Below are positions 5,982 to 8,421 of a stretch of 8,421 nt of DNA, piece after piece (the stretch's first letter is position 1; every line of letters starts with the position of its first letter). The position numbers were made by a program, and so were the translations under genes. This stretch comes from JBMYXZ01 sp049608925 (GTDB lineage: Bacteria; Pseudomonadota; Alphaproteobacteria; JAGOMX01). The stretch covers positions 1 to 8,421 of the forward strand of contig JBMYXZ010000064.1 in NCBI GenBank assembly GCA_049608925.1, given 5' to 3'. The notes below the pieces were generated by a model. That model was not told the origin of the DNA. It did no database searches and worked only from the letters and a program-made list of their open reading frames with translations.

Positions 5982-6656
5982 ATGACGCGCGCGCTGGAAA
6001 AAGTTATTGGCTACGATTTTAAAGACCATAAGCTGTTAGAGCGCGCCTTGACGCATTCCAGCCTGAAGTCTCAAGGAAGCTATGAGCGCCTGGAGTTTCT
6101 GGGAGATCGTGTCCTGGGGCTGGCGGTTGCGGCAAAACTGTATCGTACTTTTCCCAAATACAATGAAGGTGACTTGTCACGCCGGCTGTCCAGTTTGGTG
6201 CGGCGGGAGACATTGATTAAAGTTGGCAAAAAGCTGGAGCTACAGAAATATATCCGCATGTCGCGCAGCGCTTTTCATGGGCGGGAGCAGCAAAAAGACT
6301 CGATCTTGGCTGACTGTGTTGAAAGCATAATTGCAGCCATTTATATCGACGATGGCCTGCAGGCGGCCGAAGCGTTTATTGAACGATTTTGGCAGGATAT
6401 GTATGACAATCCTGATGCGGTCGGAAAAGATGCTAAGTCGCGTTTGCAGGAATGGGCGCATGAACATGGAATGGAGCCTCCAACTTATACCTTGGTAAAG
6501 ACTGGCGGCACAGACCATGCGCCAAAGTTTACAATACAAGTAGAAGTAAAAAGTGGTGAAAAGGCAGAAGCAGTTGGTGGGTCTAAAAAGAAGACCGAAC
6601 AAGAAGCTGCTGCCAAATTATTAGAGAGTTTAGGAATATCATTGAATGACACGTAA
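5982..6656 (+). CDS. rnc: Ribonuclease III (Rnc)
   Basis: This 224-residue endonuclease cuts double-stranded RNA and matures rRNA precursors. The nuclease domain (about residues 5-145) contains the signature ERLEFLGDRVL at 35-45 with metal ligands E38 and D42. The second pair, D111 and E114, lies in ADCVESIIAAIYID. The C-terminal double-stranded RNA binding domain (about 150-220) shows SRLQEWAHEHG, APKFTIQVEV and a KKKTEQEAAAKLL helix. The length is normal for the family. The gene starts 3 nt after the lepB stop with only a weak ribosome site (GATAAG), so its translation is probably coupled to lepB. It overlaps era by 11 nt. The gap leaves no room for a separate rnc leader hairpin of the kind E. 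coli RNase III uses for self-control, so any feedback would have to act elsewhere; that is inference. Confidence 0.97.
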   Translation: MTRALEKVIGYDFKDHKLLERALTHSSLKSQGSYERLEFLGDRVLGLAVAAKLYRTFPKYNEGDLSRRLSSLVRRETLIKVGKKLELQKYIRMSRSAFHGREQQKDSILADCVESIIAAIYIDDGLQAAEAFIERFWQDMYDNPDAVGKDAKSRLQEWAHEHGMEPPTYTLVKTGGTDHAPKFTIQVEVKSGEKAEAVGGSKKKTEQEAAAKLLESLGISLNDT

Positions 6657-7536
6657 ATGTGGTTTTGTGGCGCTTGTAGGAGCGCCAAATGCAGGTAAGT
6701 CTACCTTACTGAACAGGTTGGTGGGCGCGAAAGTTTCAATTGTCAGCCCAAAGATTCAGACAACCCGCATGCGGGTGACAGGTGTGGCGATGTCCGGCGA
6801 CTGTCAGATCATCTTAGTGGACACCCCCGGTATCTTTGACCCTAAGCGTAAGCTGGAAAAGGCCATGGTTAAGGCCGCGTGGCAATCGGTTTCGGAAACA
6901 GATTTAATCGCCGTGATTGTAGATGCGGGATGCAGGGATAGTGCTCAAACCGAGCATATATTGCAGCGGTTGAATGAAAAGGATGTTAAGCCTCTACTGA
7001 TTTTGAACAAGATAGACACGATCAATAAGAATCAGCTGCTTGAGATGACACAGCAATTAACCTCTAAGTTCCAGGTAGAAGATGTCTTTATGATTTCTGC
7101 TCTTGAAGGGGATGGCGTACAGGATTTGGAAAAATTCTTTGCAAAGTCGCTGCCAGAGGGTGATTGGCATTTCCCCGAGGATCAACTGTCTAACTTGCCG
7201 CAAAAGCTGTTAGCCGCAGAAATAACCCGCGAGAAGGTATTCCATCTACTACATCAAGAGCTGCCATATGCAATAGCCGTGGAGACAATAAAGTGGGAAG
7301 AATGTGAAGATGGCTCGGCAAAGATCTATCAGGATATTCATGTGCTGCGTGATAGTCAAAAGGCTATGGTTGTTGGTAAAGGTGGTACAAAAATCAAGAT
7401 GATAGGCGAGCAATCACGCATCGACATGCAAGAGCTCTTTGGGCGGAAAATGCACCTTTTCTTGCATGTGCGGGTCAATAGCAAATGGCTGGATCAGCCC
7501 CGGTTCTATACAGAAATTGGGTTGGAGATGGAGTAA
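6646..7536 (+). CDS. era: GTPase Era, 30S ribosome assembly factor
   Basis: This 296-residue GTPase binds the 3' end of 16S rRNA and checks 30S subunit maturation at the cytoplasm-membrane interface. G motifs are G1 GAPNAGKS (12-19), G2 within SPKIQTTR (34-41), G3 DTPG (59-62), G4 NKID (121-124) and G5 SAL (151-153). The C-terminal KH domain carries the RNA-binding turn GKGGTKIK (244-251) and ends in the Era-typical FYTEIGLEME. The start lies inside rnc, overlapping it by 11 nt, with AGGA 10 nt upstream (6632-6635). This indicates translational coupling of two rRNA-processing genes. The family's common downstream neighbour recO is absent: a convergent unrelated gene follows instead. Confidence 0.97.
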   Translation: MTRKCGFVALVGAPNAGKSTLLNRLVGAKVSIVSPKIQTTRMRVTGVAMSGDCQIILVDTPGIFDPKRKLEKAMVKAAWQSVSETDLIAVIVDAGCRDSAQTEHILQRLNEKDVKPLLILNKIDTINKNQLLEMTQQLTSKFQVEDVFMISALEGDGVQDLEKFFAKSLPEGDWHFPEDQLSNLPQKLLAAEITREKVFHLLHQELPYAIAVETIKWEECEDGSAKIYQDIHVLRDSQKAMVVGKGGTKIKMIGEQSRIDMQELFGRKMHLFLHVRVNSKWLDQPRFYTEIGLEME

Positions 7537-7556
7537 GGCGTAAATTGAAAAGAGGT

Positions 7557-7586
7557 GCGGAGGAGAATAAGAAATCCTCCTCCCGC
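7557..7586. terminator. Bidirectional terminator hairpin between era and the convergent gene
   Basis: GCGGAGGAG, an 11-nt A-rich loop, and CTCCTCCCGC form a 9-bp GC-rich stem with one bulged C. It lies 20 nt after the era stop and 11 nt before the stop of the convergent gene. The sequence after it is only moderately T-rich on the plus strand (TGAATTTATTG); on the minus strand TCTTTTC follows a few bases later. It probably serves both convergent genes. Confidence 0.6.
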
Positions 7587-7597
7587 TGAATTTATTG

Positions 7598-8233
7598 TCA
7601 CTCCATGGAATGCCATGAGTCGTCTGGGTCTTCAATGCTCGGCTCCAAGGCTTCTCTTCTTTTGGTGATATCTGAAAGAGGATTGTTTGTTGCGCTAGGA
7701 TCAGGCTTCTTAACCATAGTATTTTCTACTTTCTTGAGCCCTTTCTGGCCTTTTTTAAGCTGATCCGCGAGAGAACCCTTTTCTTCCTCTTCGCTTTCTT
7801 CAGCCTCATCTTCACCTTCACCAACATACTCGTCGTAAAGTTCAGCTTCTTTTTCTGATACGCCGCCAGGGGTGTATATTTCGTACTTTGCCACCAAATC
7901 AAATGTTCCTGAACCAAGTGCCTGTTGAGTGTATTGGTAGGTTCCTAAAAATGTTTTGCCTTCTCGCATAACCTTAATGAGAGTTGGTTTATTGGTTTCT
8001 GCACGTGTTAAAAATCGCAATTTCCCTGGTAAATTAAGTTTGAAGTCCTCGACATTGTTTGCTTCAATAACAACGTTTCCACTGATAAATGACCCTCCCT
8101 GCCCCAGAGAATCAGCTTGTGTCCAACTTAAAGTAGTTGGAAATTTATGATTTGCTACTTCGCTTGCCCATGCACTTCCACTAGTGATTGCAACAATCAC
8201 GAATGTCGCCAAGATATATTTTAAAGCATTCAT
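7598..8233 (-). CDS. Hypothetical secreted protein with an acidic, low-complexity C-terminal half
   Basis: I do not recognise this 211-residue protein. It begins MNALKYILATFVIVAITSG and has a textbook signal peptide: short positive start, hydrophobic core (residues 6-16), and an AWA cleavage site after A23. The predicted mature part (24 to about 130) looks beta-rich, with alternating hydrophobic residues around GNVVIEANNVEDFKLNLPG and GTYQYTQQALGSGTFDLVA. The second half is highly charged. It has an acidic run (about 139-152, EGEDEAEESEEEE), a lysine-rich segment (QLKKGQKGLKKVENTMVKK) that could form a helix, and a disordered Pro/Asp/Ser-rich end. There are no cysteines, no lipobox and no transmembrane helix after the signal. 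A good ribosome site (AAGGA at 8245-8241, 7 nt before the ATG) supports the start. It is convergent with era and alone on its strand here. A periplasmic or envelope-associated role is likely, but the function is unknown. Confidence 0.82.
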   Translation of the reverse strand: MNALKYILATFVIVAITSGSAWASEVANHKFPTTLSWTQADSLGQGGSFISGNVVIEANNVEDFKLNLPGKLRFLTRAETNKPTLIKVMREGKTFLGTYQYTQQALGSGTFDLVAKYEIYTPGGVSEKEAELYDEYVGEGEDEAEESEEEEKGSLADQLKKGQKGLKKVENTMVKKPDPSATNNPLSDITKRREALEPSIEDPDDSWHSME

Positions 8234-8421
8234 AGTGTTTTCCTTTTGATTTGAAATAATGTTCGCTGGTTATTGTATTTTTGATATGATTAACAAATGC
8301 TTAATTTTTAGAGCCTGGAATTGACCATAAGTGTCCGGAATAAATTATGCTGGAGGGAAAACCTTGCTGTTTCAAGGCTCTCTCCAATCAGCCCCACAGG
8401 CTCCGACTTTCCGCGGCTTGA
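8234..8421. other. Right-end region without a recognisable gene (188 bp)
   Basis: The first part (to about 8310) is AT-rich upstream DNA of the secreted-protein gene. It includes a weak plus-strand promoter-like pair, TTGAAA at 8251-8256 and TGTATT at 8274-8279, 17 bp apart. From about 8311 the composition becomes clearly richer in G+C. A minus-strand frame is open from the right edge down to a TAA at 8311-8309, about 37 codons, and could be the tail of a gene outside the window. On the plus strand a 24-codon frame (8347-8421) ends in TGA at the edge. Neither resembles a family I know. Confidence 0.4.
8241..8245 (-). promoter_or_regulatory. Ribosome binding site of the hypothetical secreted protein
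   Basis: The minus strand reads AAGGA within AAAAGGAAAA, 7 nt before the ATG that ends at 8233. It supports that start codon. No convincing -35/-10 pair could be placed upstream: TACAAT at 8277-8272 lacks a properly spaced partner. Confidence 0.7.

Noticed and set aside
5508..6029. A 173-codon minus-strand frame opposite lepB and the start of rnc
   Set aside because: Both plus-strand genes are unmistakable with complete catalytic motifs. The antisense frame is compositionally a shadow and has no ribosome site that I could see.
7726..7917. A lysine/arginine-rich 63-codon minus-strand frame inside the secreted-protein gene
   Set aside because: It is the alternate frame of the acidic GAA/GAG-rich stretch, which reads as Lys/Arg codons when shifted. 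The gene with signal peptide and ribosome site explains this region.
8362..8377. CCTTG-CTGTTT-CAAGG hairpin as a terminator
   Set aside because: The stem is only 5 bp and no T-run follows on either strand.

Overview
The window reads as chromosomal DNA of a moderately AT-rich alphaproteobacterium. The evidence is the tight co-directional set lepB-rnc-era, an order well known in Alphaproteobacteria, a ParE-type topoisomerase IV subunit, and a short single-span LepB. The genus cannot be fixed from the sequence. A Holosporales-like or Micavibrio-like lineage would fit the base composition and gene style, but this is inference.

Layout. Positions 1-2832 (minus strand) hold one continuous open reading frame of 944 codons that runs off the left edge. 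It is the N-terminal part of a very large repeat protein. In order it carries eleven RTX calcium-binding nonapeptides, a VCBS-type domain, three tandem cadherin-like domains of about 104 residues, a longer cadherin-like/VCBS domain, a short second RTX block, and integrin-alpha-like FG-GAP repeats. A 276-bp AT-rich spacer (2833-3108) holds its putative promoter and leader plus a putative terminator for the preceding gene. Positions 3109-5085 (minus) are parE. A 134-bp divergent spacer (5086-5219) holds back-to-back promoters. lepB (5220-5978), rnc (5982-6656) and era (6646-7536) follow on the plus strand as one operon. A strong hairpin at 7557-7586 separates era from a convergent gene (7598-8233, minus) for an unrecognised secreted acidic protein. 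The last 188 bp (8234-8421) contain no recognisable gene.

How the genes relate. parE, lepB, rnc and era are housekeeping genes: chromosome decatenation, signal-peptide removal at the inner membrane, double-stranded RNA processing, and 30S ribosome assembly. The secreted acidic protein has a clear AxA signal peptide and should itself be a LepB substrate. The giant repeat protein has no N-terminal signal peptide and looks like a type I secretion substrate, probably a surface adhesin or matrix protein. Its C-terminal secretion signal and any transporter genes would lie beyond the left edge.

The most unusual content is the repeat protein. It combines RTX, cadherin-like and FG-GAP modules, and its DNA shows recent in-frame duplications with periods of 54, 231 and 312 bp. 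No clearly new defence or mobile system is visible.
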